This document shows positions 11,334 through 23,962 of a stretch of DNA of 64,000 nt, piece by piece. Origin of the DNA: Cephalotus follicularis (lineage: Eukaryota > Streptophyta > Magnoliopsida > Oxalidales > Cephalotaceae); assembly GCA_001972305.1 (NCBI GenBank), contig BDDD01000918.1, positions 186,001 to 250,000 of the forward strand. Direction: 5' to 3'. A program made the translations under genes and the position numbers. Each line of letters opens with the position of its first letter. Within the stretch, counting starts at the first letter, position 1. The notes below the pieces were generated by a model, which was not told where the DNA came from, made no database searches, and saw nothing but the letters and a program-made list of their open reading frames with translations.

Positions 11334-12435
11334 GTAGGTTTATGTATGGAGATATGTGAGTGCACAATAATGGATCCACCACTCCCAGTAAAGGAAGATT
11401 ATGCTCAGGTTGATTCGTCCTTGGGAAGTTTAATCCCTGGCCAGGGTAGAAGTGATATCGTGAAGTGTATCCGATGTCACTGATGCATATTAGAGGGGCA
11501 CCTCTAATATGATATAGCTAACGACGTAAAATCACAAAGTTCCACAAAATTAAACTATTAGGGTTTGACACAATCCGTACCCTAGGTTCAATAAGAGCAT
11601 TGATGGTGGTGGGACTAAACTTGCACGAACCTGCATCTTATGGTTTAAGCTAAAATTCATATTACCTGGGGGTCAGTATGTATTGCTAGATGTCGATGCT
11701 GATCAATGGAATAACCGGGGCTGCTTAGATAGTCGATCTCGTGAATATAATAGAATTATAAGAGTTTAAATTCGAAATGCCGGTTAGAATATTTTTCATG
11801 ACATTGAAAAATATTTTATCGGATAATTGCAGTGCCCGCGATTTATTCTACGACCAGCGTGATAGTGAACCTAAAGGGTCACACACAATACAAGTGACGA
11901 TCTCCAATATCGGGTTTAAGGCAAATTAATTAGTTTACCACACTAATTAATAAATCATGAAGATGATTTAAATAATAACTTAAAGGCTTAGTATATAAGC
12001 CTAGTGGCCTTAACTCACTTAAGCTAAGTCAATTTCCTTTCTAGCACTTGAGAGAAAAGAAAAAAGAGAGCTTAAAAAACCCTCTAAGGCTGAAAATATA
12101 GAGAGGAGAGAAAGAGTTCTTCAATACTCTTTTTGGCTTGGATAATCTTGAGAAGACAAAGGAGATCTCTTGGTGCGGACTTGCTTTAGAGACCATCTAC
12201 TTTGGTGGTTGAAAGCTTGAAGTTAAAACTTGGAATAGGGACTTGAAGGAAGAAGACTTGGTCTTCATGTAAGTCTCTTGAACTTTCTTTTTGCATGATG
12301 ATGCATACGCTTGTAACAACCTATAAATGGTATTAATAGGTCTTTGGAAAGAGTTAATGTGTAAGAACATTTTTATATCTATGTTTCTCTTTTTAGCTGA
12401 TTTTTAAGCCTCGATGTTCTTACAAATTAATTCCA
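11334..12435 (+). repeat. Copia-like LTR fragment, same family as 53577-55130
   Basis: Aligns, with roughly a quarter of positions differing by eye, to about 54163-55125 in the Copia-1 3' LTR. Shared blocks include GGATCCACCACTCCCAGTAAA and TTACCTGGGGGTCAGTATG. Its 5' part is missing because the CACTA element cuts it. It ends near ATTAATTCCA at 12435 against LINE sequence with no visible primer site. It may be a solo LTR, or the decayed 5' LTR of Copia-1. Confidence 0.7.
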
Positions 12436-13617
12436 ATAGGTAATACTACTCGGAAAAGAGCCAGATGCTGCCATTTCTATACACACCCGAGCAAAGGATA
12501 AGGCATACTTATTAGTTGTGCTTAGGTCCATATGTAGTGGCCTCCCGATGACACTAGCAATATAGCTAAGTCCTAGCTTTGTCCAATATTGAATCGGCAC
12601 CTTAGACAGTTGACCCATACCGGAATAGATTTTCAATCCTCCTAAGTGAGAGACATACCCTTTGTCCACTTCCTCAAGGCTAGGTGGAACCCCCAAATAT
12701 CCCAAGGGCCATTATCCATAACCCAATCTCTGGCCTGTGCATTGTCAAATTTCATAAGGAACACTCCATTGCCTACGGCATGGAATGAGAAGTTTCCCAC
12801 TTGACCCCATTTCCGTTGGATAACCTCCCTAACGTTCTTCATTGGTAACCTCTTGCCTACAAGAAACGCAACAAGGGCATTCTCCCATTCTTGTACCCCC
12901 TTGGGCACCACTTCCAGGAGAGGTTTAGCACGCGGGGCACCATCTACAATAGAAGGCTCAAAGAATTCCAAGGCAGAATCCGGGTTGTTTGAAGGAGAAA
13001 AGAGGCCTTTCCAGGACTGTGCAAGCTTTACCGGAGCGGAGCTGGAAGCAGGGGTTATCGTCCGCATGATTGGAGGGGCCTGAGTAGTCCTAACTGTTGA
13101 GTTCTTCAAAATACTCACTGGTACAAAACCAACGCTCGATAGTTTATCTGGTGCGGCAGCTGGCACTGGATTCTTCAAAATCCTCACCAGTACAGAACCA
13201 ACGCTTAGCAGATAACCTGGGGTGGCTGCTGACATTGGATTCTTCTCCTTGGCTTCTCTAGAGTTAACCTCCACTTCCTTGGCTAGAGCTACTGCCCGGG
13301 CGGCGAAATCCTCTGATCATGAGTTACTAATGCCCTCGCCTTCTGAGGTGACTGAGACCATATGCGTTTCAGGAACCATGGACACTTGAGAGATGTCAAA
13401 ATCGTCCTCACCTGCCCCCAATGAAGCACGTTCAGCAGGGATAGTGACAGCTTGCGGCTGGAGCTCCAACGGAGATGCGGCAAGGGATCCACGGTAGTGG
13501 GGACTAGTCACCGGTCTACCATCTCATGACCAGCGGGACAAGTAGGAGCCCCCTCAACAGCATCGAAGGTGAGTGTCCGGACCTGTTTGAAGCTGGTTTT
13601 CAACACCGGTTTCATGG
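12436..13617 (-). pseudogene. LINE ORF1-like protein (DUF4283 domain), truncated
   Basis: The minus-strand frame starts at an ATG near 13617. It has a low-complexity Pro/Ser/Val-rich N-terminal half, then a DUF4283-like domain (about 12650-12890) with [26 protein letters not shown] and DNGPWDI. This domain typifies ORF1 of plant L1-type LINEs and binds nucleic acid. The start of the following zinc-knuckle-linked region ([20 protein letters not shown]) is present, but the frame ends at the junction with the LTR fragment, before any CCHC knuckle. Frameshifts occur near 13290 and 12690. ORF2 (endonuclease and RT) is not seen. Confidence 0.75.
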
Positions 13618-13962
13618 CAGCAACGGTAATCCAGCGAGGATGAATGGTGGACGGCTAAACAGGTAAATGGTGGAGATTTAGTCTTGATTTAAATTATTTT
13701 ATTAAAGAGAATTTAATCTTAGCCATTCGTTTTGATAATTGAAATGGAAAATTAGAATATGTTCTTATTTTTCCATAAAATCATGAGATGATTAATTTGG
13801 TAAGGTTTAGGTTTTAGGATTTCAAATCCTAAACCGTAACTTTAGGGTTCCAAACCTTAACTGCCGAAATTGATATTTCTTTCGGGCCTTGTTTTGTGGT
13901 GTACCCAATATGAATAGTATAACAACTCAAAAATGAATAGTGCCATCAGATGTCATTTTTCA
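13618..13962. other. AT-rich spacer between LINE pieces
   Basis: No ORF or repeat is recognised. It is probably leader sequence of the LINE ORF1 copy and its insertion target. Confidence 0.4.
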
Positions 13963-14802
13963 TTTTTTTTGGAACGAGGAAAACCTTTATTAAATGCTAC
14001 AAGTTACAAAAATTCGGGCAAAACCCCGGGGAGACTAGCACAGCGTCCCACCACCATGGTCTTCCACTTGAATCCCTGGTTCAGGGTGGGTACTAAACAA
14101 ACAAAAGAACTATCAGAGGTAAGGGAGAAGAATAAAAAGAAAAGAAGAAAAACAAGGGCTAGAATACAAGCCCATCTAAAACCGAGAACTACACGCCCAA
14201 CAAACTAGCTAAAGCTTGATACAAGCCCTATAGGGCATCACTTACATGGTTTACTAACTCACTAGAACAGTGGCCAGAATACAAGCCCAACTAAATCGAG
14301 CGCTACACGGACAATATGCTAGCCAAAGGTAGATACTAAACTCCCAAGGGTCTCACTAGCACCAGTAATCCAGAGTACATGAACCCACACCGATTTTCCA
14401 TCAACTTGTGTCTTGGGCAAACTCACAAAAGTAACCTGGCCACAAAGGCCCTCTAAAAACATAGAATCATCCATAGGTACGTCAAAGGCAAACGCCTGTG
14501 CATCTCAAATGCCTGCACACTGACAACAATCCCACAAGCATCCATAGGTACATCAACTGCACAAGCCAGCGCATCACAAATGCACTAACAACAATCCCAC
14601 AATGCCCAACTAGGAACTGTGTTGTATAGACTCGCACCTCCAAAGACTGCCCAGGTGTAGCGTAGCACAGTATAGCCTTAATGCGCCAAACATAGCCTCA
14701 ATGCACCAGCACTGTTTCAAGTCATAACTCAACTGCACCAGCATCTCAAGCTGCAAACTGGAGCTTCACTGCAACCCCATGCACTGCCTCATGCTGACTG
14801 CT
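13963..14802 (-). mobile_element. LINE-like 3' region ending in poly(A)
   Basis: On the minus strand the sequence runs through TTTAATAAAGGTTTTCCTCG and ends in a run of A at 13963-13971, the form of a plant LINE 3' UTR with its tail. It contains a degenerate internal duplication with CATAGGTACRTCAA and GACAACAATCCCACAA (about 14460-14600). It continues beyond solo LTR B at 17207. No ORF2 is seen, so the assignment rests on the 3' end form. Confidence 0.5.
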
Positions 14803-17206
14803 TGTAATGTCCCGAATTTTCATTCAGTGTATTATTGTAATTCCCATTGAAATTATATGGTGAAATTAATAAAAATGATGAGTTTCCAGCTTGTATTGTT
14901 AAATCTTGAGTAAAAAGTGTTAAAGAATGATGTGATGAGTTGAAAATATAAGGAAAAAGGGTGCTTAAAGCGTCAACGCCAATAGATAGCGTCAACACCA
15001 AGAAGTAGAGTGCCACGCTTAAGGCTCCTTTCCTTAGAGCTTTGACGTCGAGAGATGGCGTCGGCGCCCATCGATTGTGAACTAAAGACCCATAAGTGAT
15101 ACGTTGGCGTATAACTCAGCCTAGTAGAGCAACGTGTTAACGCGATTCGTGTAACCTGCTAGCGCTAAGGAGGATAGTCAATGCGCATCTCAGTAAGTTG
15201 ACACCTAAACCTGACGACAGATGAAGTTAAGGCACCGATAGAAGAAGCGCTAAGGACAGGTGTCACTCACTGATCGGGTGCCTTGTCACGCCAGTGGTAG
15301 CGTGTTAAGCACTTCGCCAATTCCCTAGGCCTACAATGACAGAGGGAAAGAAAGGGGGCAGAGTGTGCATGCGTGCAGGTGAGAAGAGAGAGAGAGAGGG
15401 ACACAACTCTTCCATAAAGCACGCCTCTCATCTTTTTCAACCTGTACTTAAGAAAGGAGAAAGAAAATAGAGGAAAACGAGAGAAGAAAGGACAGAGAGA
15501 TAACCACTTTTCTCCATACTCGAACCCAGAACTGGAAGCTTGGAAGCTCGGACCAGAAGTGGAGTCGAGCTTGGATTCGGAGTTCCTATACCGAACTTGG
15601 TGCTCAAAAGGAGCGTCTTCTGATTTGTGATCTTGAAGAGGTGGACTACAATTCCTAACTTGGAATCTGAGGTAGGGATTATATAAATGTGTTTTGAGCT
15701 CAATTATAGTGGATGTTCATTGATGAAATGCATAAATGGTGGATTGTGACTTGTGCAAATGTTGTGGTTTGCTATGAATGGATAACCTGTTATGCACGTT
15801 TGGATTTAGAATGGAAATGGATTGAGTTGCATGTATTGTTTTGCTAGATTCCACTGGTGTTAAGATATGGTTGTGTTTTGGGATGAAGAAGATGTTATGG
15901 TTCACTGAACCAATGACGCTTAGAGGAAAAGCATCGACTCCTTGGCCTGTTATGCAATACCAAGAGGAAGCGTTGACGCCTAAGGTTCATACCTTGGAGC
16001 ATCGACACCAAAGAGATAAACTTTGATGCCTAGGAGGACTGCTATGCACGTTGACATCTAGAGGGCATTTGTTGGCGCCTAGGAAGTCTGTTATAAATGT
16101 CGACACCTAGAGGATATACATTGACGCCAAAATGCTATGGTTGCATTTTAAGCATATGGTTGTCTGCATATTTCTATGGATTATATTTTCGATTGATTGT
16201 TAATGATTCTAAAGTGTTTTATCATTTTAGAAAAATGCATAGATGATTTTATTACAAATCATTATTTTACATAGAAATGTTATATTTTAAAGGATTGAAA
16301 TACTGTTTCAAAGAATGATTTTTACATTTTGAACAAATGTATTATTTCAAGTATTTTTTAACATATGAACTACTTGAGAACAGATTGATTTTTGAATTGA
16401 TTGCTGGATTGTGATTTGGATTGATGCCGTATTAGTCGCGATGGCGGAAGTTGTCACTGATGACTAATGGTAGGTTGGGCTCTAGGGGCCAGGAGATGGT
16501 TAGGAACACTCAAACTGGTTACTTGGCCTTAGTGCGAGTAACATTGGATTGTTGACCTGTTTCGAGTTGGCCTAAGCGAGGAAGAAGTAGGAATACGACA
16601 TATGTGCTAGGAGATGACGATGCGCTTCGTACGTACAGATGGATTGATTAGTCCTTTGTGACTTGATTGATGGATTGTATTGATGTAGCCATTTGGCATG
16701 GTTACTTATATATTGTTAGATATACATATATACATATATGTACTGTTTTATATATTAACTATTGCATCAGGATACATTCATTTCATGAAATTTATTATCG
16801 TTGACCCCAAAGTGCTTTTATATCTTTCTTACTTAACCAGTGGTTTCAACTAACCCTATCAATTTCATATTGATGCAATGGGATCGATATTAACGAGCAT
16901 GATATGACCGAAGAGAAGATTGAGTTATTTTTTCTTAAGAGAAATGTTTAAATAGTTATTTGTATTAATGAATATTAGTTTATGCTCTGTTTGAGGGCGA
17001 TTAACAATAGATGTATTGTATTATTGTTAAACAATTAGTAACATGTAATGTGGATGCATGTTACGTTTCTTTAAATTCAATTTATATTTAAATATTTTTG
17101 TAAGATTTTATATGTTTGGAAAGTTTTTTATTTTTTTGATTTTATTTGAATTGAATATATATTAATTGCCATAACTTCATTTGTGAAAAAAAAACGGGGT
17201 GTGACA
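14803..17206 (+). mobile_element. Solo LTR B (2.4 kb), related to the Gypsy-1 LTR
   Basis: Starts TGTAATGTCCCG and ends CGGGGTGTGACA, matching Gypsy-1 LTR termini in the opposite orientation. It shares the GGGGCCAGGAG block (16494) with that LTR. The flanks are CTGCT and CTATC, which differ by three transitions, so the target duplication is doubtful. It carries GTCGAC-type motif clusters at 14966-15080 and 15930-16130. There is no internal region or gene. Confidence 0.8.
14966..15080. repeat. GTCGAC-like motif cluster, solo LTR B
   Basis: Copies such as AAGCGTCAACGCC, GCGTCAACACC, TTTGACGTCGAG and GGCGTCGGCGCC; a second cluster lies at 15930-16130 (AAGCGTTGACGCC, GCATCGACACC and relatives). 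Confidence 0.65.
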
Positions 17207-19215
17207 CTATCCAATCCAGCAGGACGTACAGGGCGTAAAGGATCTAGTAGCACCCTTGTATCTTCAGCATAGTTGTCTCCAAGACCAGTTCTGCCGCACC
17301 TCACCTCGCAATACAACATCAGCCTGCAAGAGGTAGCTCTGCCCCAAGCTAAGCCTGCTGGCCACCAGAGAGGTCACTGGGAGCTCCTTCCAGAAGGGTG
17401 CTCACCGATGGAAGGTGTAGGAGAAGACGACAAGAGCAAAAACTGGAACAGGGCACTCCAAACAGACGGAGGATAGGGAGAAAGAAAACCTACCTCCAGC
17501 CAACTCTGTTCAAGAATGACCCAACCACACCCAAAACTAGATCAAGGGGCAGCATCCCAAACCAGAAACTCAAGCTACCACCACACCAGAAACCCAGCCT
17601 CTAGCAGTACCCACACATCCTATGATGTGTTCCTTGGCCAGAGGATAGCAAAAGAGGAGGGAACTGAAGAGACTAAGCACACGGAAACCGACTCCCAAAG
17701 AGACACAACACGGAGCCTTCTCACACACCAGCGCTAGCATGAAGGAAGCAGGCCTAAGGCGTAACCCAACAGGAAAACCCCAACCCAACAGCACAGGCGG
17801 GAGAAAGCTGACCAGAAAGGCCAAAATGAAGCCCAAGCAACCTACCCAACAGCAAAGGAGCAACACAGGCGCAAACGTGGGCCAAAAACACTGATAAGCC
17901 CAAATCGCAGGCCTGGAAGCTCACCTCCATCAGCACAGCAAAATCCAACACCCGTGTCCAAACCCCACAACTGAAACAACCTTTCGCTGAACCCTTCTAC
18001 AACCACTGGTATTGCAAGACACACTAAAGATGTCCTACGCACAAAACCAAGAACACACCGGACACAACCGAGGAAGATAAGTCGAAACCCTTTCTCTAGG
18101 CCAACCCCAAACCCGAGCAACCAGGCACCTCCACACTAAGGACATAAGCAGATAGAAAAGATGGAGAATGGTTTTCCAGTGTCCCTTTCACCATACAAGA
18201 CCGGACTCCATACCCAAGCTCAAACCAAGGCCAAAGATGGGCATGTCGAAGCTGACCAGAAAACAGTGGGATGGAGTGCAAGGTAGGAGCTGAAAGGACC
18301 GGCGAGGAAAAACTGAAGCACCTTCGGTTAAACGCACGCCTACCATAATGGGATGAAGACCCACAAACCAAGCCCAGAGCATTCCAAGCCCAGAACACCT
18401 ACACCAGCTGCTTGGAGCCCAAGAAGAGCTAACGATCGGTAGAAACTCCTAAAAGAGAAATGAAACACAGGCCCAGAGCCATAGCCCAAGCCCAAAAGCC
18501 AAACTGGATCCAGCAACTGCACACAGGAAGCCCAGACACCAAACTCAATCTCCACATGACCCACTGTAGGAAACCCTCGCTAAACCAAAGATTCGAGATA
18601 TCCGGCTTGCACCGCATAGAGGGTGTTGACATCGTCATGAAGTCATCTCCACCCTTGCATCACCAGCATACCATCATCAACTTCTATCCGCATGATGTCA
18701 GCTTGGACAGCGCCGGGAAACCGGTAACAGCTGAAACGACAATGACTTGATCACTATTGACTCAACCGCACGCTCAACGGAACGTAGATCCCAGCACCAC
18801 ACAGCCAAAAACCAGATCTAGATGAAGGATGACTCATATCCCACAACTAGAAGCACGATCTAATAGATCACAAAGGAAGAAAACTTCTCCAGCCCTAGAG
18901 ACTGAACGCCCATCCACACAGAACAAGGAGAGGACACCTCCCTTCTCAAAACTTCGAAGACACCATGAACAAGAACCCAGCGGGCCAAGAGCAATTTCAA
19001 AAGAGCACCAACTCACAAAGCAAGAAGACCAAAACTAAAACCAAAACATCTGTTCTTACAAAAAAATGAACAACTACTTAAGCAACGATAAGAATGAGCT
19101 GCCCTACTAAGCGTAACTATATCATATTAAAGAAGGCACGCAGCCGTGCTCATGGTTTCTACAATGAGCACGGCTGAAACTGAAATTCGTAAGGAAAAAA
19201 CCTAGAGAGAAGAGA
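17207..19215 (-). mobile_element. LINE-like region, 5' continuation
   Basis: Continues the segment interrupted by solo LTR B. On the minus strand it begins with a CT-rich leader near 19200 (GCTCTCTCTTCTCTCTAGG) and is G/T-rich throughout. The open frames here are Trp/Leu/Gly-rich with no recognisable domain and I do not call them genes. The length from leader to poly(A), excluding solo LTR B, is about 2.8 kb, short for a LINE, so an internally deleted copy or a non-autonomous retroposon is possible. Confidence 0.4.
19141..19176. other. Perfect 13-bp inverted repeat (hairpin)
   Basis: CAGCCGTGCTCAT at 19141-19153 and its exact complement ATGAGCACGGCTG at 19164-19176, with a 10-base loop. It lies near the 5' end of the LINE-like copy. 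Confidence 0.8.
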
Positions 19216-20441
19216 GAGCTTCGCTCACTAAATTGATATACATTCTGTATCTAGGATTTTTTTTTCATTTTTTAAGCTTTTTGGATTTTATAAAATTTCT
19301 CATGATTGGTTTCTCAGTGGCAAATCAAATACTATTCATTATTATTTTATAGGATTAAAGTATTATATGCATGATGGTGGGTCGAAGTGTGTCGTAATAT
19401 TTTTTCAAATCGGACTTGCATGTCTCTTTTCCCTCCCTAAACCCTAATTTTGTATCATTAATTATTTCTTACCTTCTTGTAACTCCCCTCAACTTTATAT
19501 CGAGGTTTATGTAGTTTAAAGAAGGTTTATGTATTTAATGAGCGAGAGTCGCAGCAGAAGCAAGATCAAGAATTTTAAAGCAATTTTGGAGGAATATTAT
19601 AAGACCCATAACATGTATGCGATATGATGTACGCTTCTAATAATTACACCTGGGGATAAGACCAACAACTTGTTTTGGGCTCAAGCAAGTTGCAGTAGTT
19701 AAAGTCCATGATTTGCCATTAGGATTAGTCATGTATGCAATGCATGCCTACTTTTATGCTAGAGGCCTCTCCATATTATGCCATGTGCCTGTAAATTGAC
19801 TTATTAACGTGTTGGCCTAATAATAATAATTGACCTTGTAATCCCTTTAATTAATAAATATCAAGTGTACGATGAACGTGTACTAAATTGTGATTGGTCT
19901 TCGCCTTTTTCCATTGCCTTTGGTATAGGTGACTTAGGCTGAGCATGAACTTGTTGGCTAAAGCCAAGGTTAGCGCTCAGGCCAGGTACCTATATCAATT
20001 GACATGAGATGTGCATGGAGATGAATTAATTATCAGGCCTTGTTGGGTAAACCCAAGGGACTGGTTTTTAATTCACCACAATGTTGATGAGGGTTATACT
20101 TGGCTAGAGGTTTGTATCTAGAGGACAAACAAAATCGGGAGCTATGCTTATGCATAGTTGGCAAGAGTTTGCCTAACCGCAAGGATCACTACAGCTTGTT
20201 AGGTAAACTCAAGGTTGTAGTGAACATGTTGCGGGACTTCAATTCCCACTTGAAAACAGGTTTCATGAGATTGGATTTTTGTTTCTCGTCTCCCATATTA
20301 TGAGGGTTATAGAATTCATGCAAAACAGTGGGAGGTACCTTAAAGATTAAAGACTAAATCTTTATGTTTTTGAACATAATGAATTGATTTATCTGATTTA
20401 CTTATTATTTTCCTGTTTTTATATTTGTAGATCACGCAATG
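19216..20441 (+). other. Leader region upstream of Copia-1 gag
   Basis: AT-rich and non-coding. A short phrase of the form TTGTTGGGTAAACCCAAGG recurs in varied form near 19950, 20034 and 20197. A TGTAACTCCCC string at 19479 could be a decayed LTR edge but has no partner. No primer site is recognised. Confidence 0.4.
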
Positions 20442-20988
20442 ACAAACCCCTTAGCTATAATTGTTGAGAAGAATCAGCTAACATGACCAAACTTTGTTGA
20501 TTGGCTAAGGAACCTCAGAATAGTTCTAGGGTAAAAAAGGATTGATTATGTCATAGAGGCATCCATGCTAGCACAGCTTAGCATGGTGATGAGGCCTCTC
20601 CTGAAGATCATGCTGTCTACAAGCAATGGGTAGAGGATGACAACGAAGTTAGGTGCTACATGTTGGAATCCATGTGTAACACCCTCCAGCTTTAGCATGA
20701 CACTATGCATGATTCGAGGGCCATTATGCTACATCTCCGTGAGCTATAGGGAAAAATAGTAGAAATGATCGTTTCCAGCTTACTTCTAAGCTCTTTGGCA
20801 CGAAAATGACTGAAGGGTCATCAGTCAATGATCATGTACTCAAGATGATCAATGTGATTGAATGTCTTGCTGCTCTCGACATCATTCAGGATGCTGAGTT
20901 GAGTACTGGTCTTATTCTTCATTCCTTACCTCCCTCCTTTTCTGGTTTCATAACCAACTTTAATATAAACAGGATTGAGGATAATCTG
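20442..20988 (+). pseudogene. Copia-1 gag, 5' half (UBN2-type)
   Basis: Starts at the ATG at 20450. The N terminus MTNPLAIIVEKNQLT and the downstream PNFVDWLRNLRIVL correspond to the opening of Copia gag proteins. The second half, KLFGTKMTEGSSVNDHVLKM to FSGFITNFN (about 20790-20970), matches the gag_2/UBN2 domain, which builds the virus-like particle. Two or more in-frame stops (TGA near 20494 and TAA near 20533) and frameshifts in the middle break it. At 20988 Gypsy-2 interrupts it; the last five bases ATCTG are the target duplication. Confidence 0.85.
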
Positions 20989-23768
20989 TGTAATGGCCAG
21001 AATTTTCAATGAAGATATTATTTATGGAAATGTGTTTACTCTATGTAACGCCCCGTAATGCTTCCTTCTTGGAAATAAAGAAAATTTTGAGAATAAAGAG
21101 CTTATGCTTCGGATATGATATGTTAAAGCAAGAGATTCCATGTTATTCTTTTGATGTATAGAAAAGAAAACTTATGTTGCTACTTCTGTTGGTAGAGAAA
21201 AAAGTGTATGACTTTAGTCAGGGGACTAGCATGTGTTGTAATAGTACTTTGATGAAAGAAATAGAGGTATCTAGTCAGTGGACTAGTTTTATTTTGTCCT
21301 TTGATGAATGTTTGGTGTTATGAGTTTTCTGCTATCAAATACGTCCGAGGAGCTAAGGAGTCCTCGGATAACAAGGTTGAGCAGGGCAAAGGCTGATAGT
21401 TATGCGTATGAGGTTTTATCCGAGGAGGTAGGTAGCCCTCCGATGATGAGATATGGATTTATTTATATGTGCATAGCTTAAGGCGTTGTCCCCGGATGCC
21501 TTAGAAGAAGAGAAAAGAGAGGGAGACCTCTGACGGCTTTAGAGATAGACGTGAGGCTCAATGTTGACTCCTTGGATGTGTGCCAGAGGAGAAAAAGAAA
21601 TAAGTCAGAGGACGACTTGATATTTCCTACGACAGTTTATATCGGGATTCAAGTGCTATAGTGCTTAAGTTAGTTAAGATGTGTGTTTGGAGGCATGGTT
21701 TAGTGTTATGAAGAGAAGAGTATAGGAGAAATGCCCTTGGAGGAGCTGTGTCCTCAGGCATGAGCAGACTTGGGTGTTTGGTGTGCACGTCCAGAGAGCA
21801 TGTGTGCATCCCGGGCTTAAGTGAAAAGGTGAGTTTGGTTCCTCAGTTGTTTCTTTTGAGTCCTCTACCTTGGCGTTCAGGTCGGGCGTTATGCAGACCT
21901 CGGTGTTATTTTTAAGTGAGCATATGAGGAGCACATGGGTGTTCTCCTCGGGCGTTTAGTGATGCGGCACGTTTTGGAGTTCTTGGACGAAGGCAGTGTT
22001 GGTGACTTAGTAAAACGGGGAGTTTGAGACCTCGGATCCTTTGTCCCCTGCCCTTTTAACCCCGCCTCCGTTGTGTTTTGCCTAGGCTTTCTCCTCGGGC
22101 TTTTGCGTAACACGTCCCTGGTGTGATTCTTAGTGGGTGGCAGTTTTGAGTAGAGAGGGTTGTTGGCGTGGTGCGCCATCCCCGCAGAGCACGTCTCCCA
22201 GAGCAGGGCAGGAACGGGTCATGTCACTCTAAATCCTATGTGCGTGGTAGAAAGCAACAGCGCTTAACCCGTGTATCAGTCGAGGAACCTTTGACAAGCC
22301 TGTAATGGCCCTTTGGATTGCAGACCAGTTGCCATATCTAGCTTTTTTTTCACGTTGTGAGTTAATTATACTAATTAGGGGACACATGTCAACCTACAGA
22401 GTGAGAACTGCAGATATTTAGCCTAATGACAAGATTAAAATAATAACAGGTGACAGATGTCATTAGATTGCATGAAGGGAAATTGAGCACATGGGCGACT
22501 ACCATGGTTAATCATGAGAGAAAGAAGTTTGCATCCCAAGTTCACTCTTTCTATATGTTGGTTTCTGTTGAGCCTTGATAGGATAATTCGGCTAAGTGAA
22601 GAAGAGAAGGAGATTGAATTAAAGTAAGGATTCCTACTCATTTTCTAAAGTATTAAATGTCATGTTTTCCTCTAATATTGTCCCGCAGATTGTTTTAATC
22701 ATATCTTTTTTGTTTCTTGATGAAATTTCAAATGGTTGAATGTTTTGGAAACCTTAAGATGTCCTCTAAAACTATTATGCATGGTATATTTCAGAATTTT
22801 GTCAATTTCTTGATGAAAATCTGTGTTTAAAATTACTGCTCATGCCATGCTATTACATGGAACCTGCAAATTTAAAAAAATCCATTGTAGCTTTGTTTCT
22901 CAACTAAAAATTATGACCTTTATATTCCTGAATTCGTTGAGATGTATACTTTAACTTTGATGTTTTGAGATTTCTCTTAAAATGAACATTTCTATATGAA
23001 ATATCGGTTTTAGAAATGTTGAACAATTTTGTTTTTATGAATGCTTTGAGCTGATCACTCAAGGTACTAAAAAATGATTTATGAAATGTGAAAATGTAAC
23101 GAACTCAGATGAACGACTCTTGGATTGCGATCGAAAGAGGAATAATGGAGTGGAGAATGCTCACGGACATGCATGTGATGTAAGGATAGTAATCGAGGAG
23201 TGCACAATGCCCCGGTGAAGCATGGTTCAAAATGAGTTCTTTATGTTTTTATAACCCCTCAGTTATTATAAAATGTTTATGATTCTTGAGATATGATCAG
23301 AATAAGGAATGTGATGAAATATGTTATTTTGAAAACCTTACTGGGCTATTTATGCTCATTCCTTTCAATGTTTTTGGTTTTCAAATAAATTTTTAGGAAA
23401 TGATTGAACGTGGAAAGTCGAGCTTTAGAAGGAGCTCATAAAAGATGTTTTGGAAAGAAATTATGTTATGAAATGATGTTTTGTATAAACTGTTTATGAT
23501 GTAATAAGTTAATGTTTTCCGCTGTGTAATGTTTCATGACAGATAATGTATAGATATAAGATGTTGACAATGATCATTATGGAATAAATTGTTAAGAATT
23601 AGTAACGAATGTGATGAGACATATTGAAGATTATGAGCATTTAATGATAAATGTAGCAATAAGTAGGATTATTAAAGTGGTTAACGGTTACACCCCCATG
23701 TAATGCACCGGATCCTCGAAGCTTGCTTTAAGCATAAAGTGTACTCGAATCGGAGGGGGGTGGTTACA
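20989..23768 (+). repeat. Gypsy-2 5' LTR
   Basis: 2780 bp, starting TGTAATGGCCAG and ending GGTGGTTACA, followed by the primer site. It is aligned along its length by the 3' LTR, which carries solo LTR C at the equivalent of position about 22070. No coding signal. Confidence 0.93.
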
Positions 23769-23772
23769 AGAA

Positions 23773-23785
23773 TGGTATCATAGAG
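23773..23785 (+). other. Gypsy-2 primer-binding site (tRNA-Met type)
   Basis: TGGTATCATAGAG, close to TGGTATCAGAGC, four bases after the LTR end. Confidence 0.85.
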
Positions 23786-23842
23786 AGGTTTATTGTTATA
23801 TTTCGAGGATACAAATTGTGTATTTGCTAACCTGATTTTTAG

Positions 23843-23962
23843 ATGTCAATAATGAGTGAATCTTACAACTCAGACGCTAGTACCAGATTCTCCCGTTGTG
23901 GCTCATCTGAAACAGTAGAATGGCAAGTGCGAGTTTTGATGGCTAAGAACGAAGAGCTCTGA
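23843..23962 (+). CDS. Small upstream ORF before Gypsy-2 gag
   Basis: 39 codons from an ATG 75 bases after the LTR, ending TGA. It is Ser-rich at the start and acidic/Lys-containing at the end (MAKNEEL). After the stop the same frame continues with charged residues, so it may be the start of a longer decayed leader ORF. The function is unknown and it may be chance. Confidence 0.25.
   Translation: MSIMSESYNSDASTRFSRCGSSETVEWQVRVLMAKNEEL

Noticed and set aside
11014-11483. ORFs across the CACTA end
   Set aside because: Generated by GCGAGGG subterminal repeats; no transposase motif.
14798-17211. Target duplication for solo LTR B (CTGCT versus CTATC)
   Set aside because: Three of five positions differ; transitions could explain it but it is not convincing evidence.
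17570-18638. Series of minus-strand ORFs rich in Leu, Trp and Gly that could look like membrane proteins
   Set aside because: Overlapping frames, no conserved domain, and G/T-rich composition of a LINE-like non-coding region explains them.
19479-19500. TGTAACTCCCC as the start of another LTR
   Set aside because: No matching LTR end, partner or duplication found.
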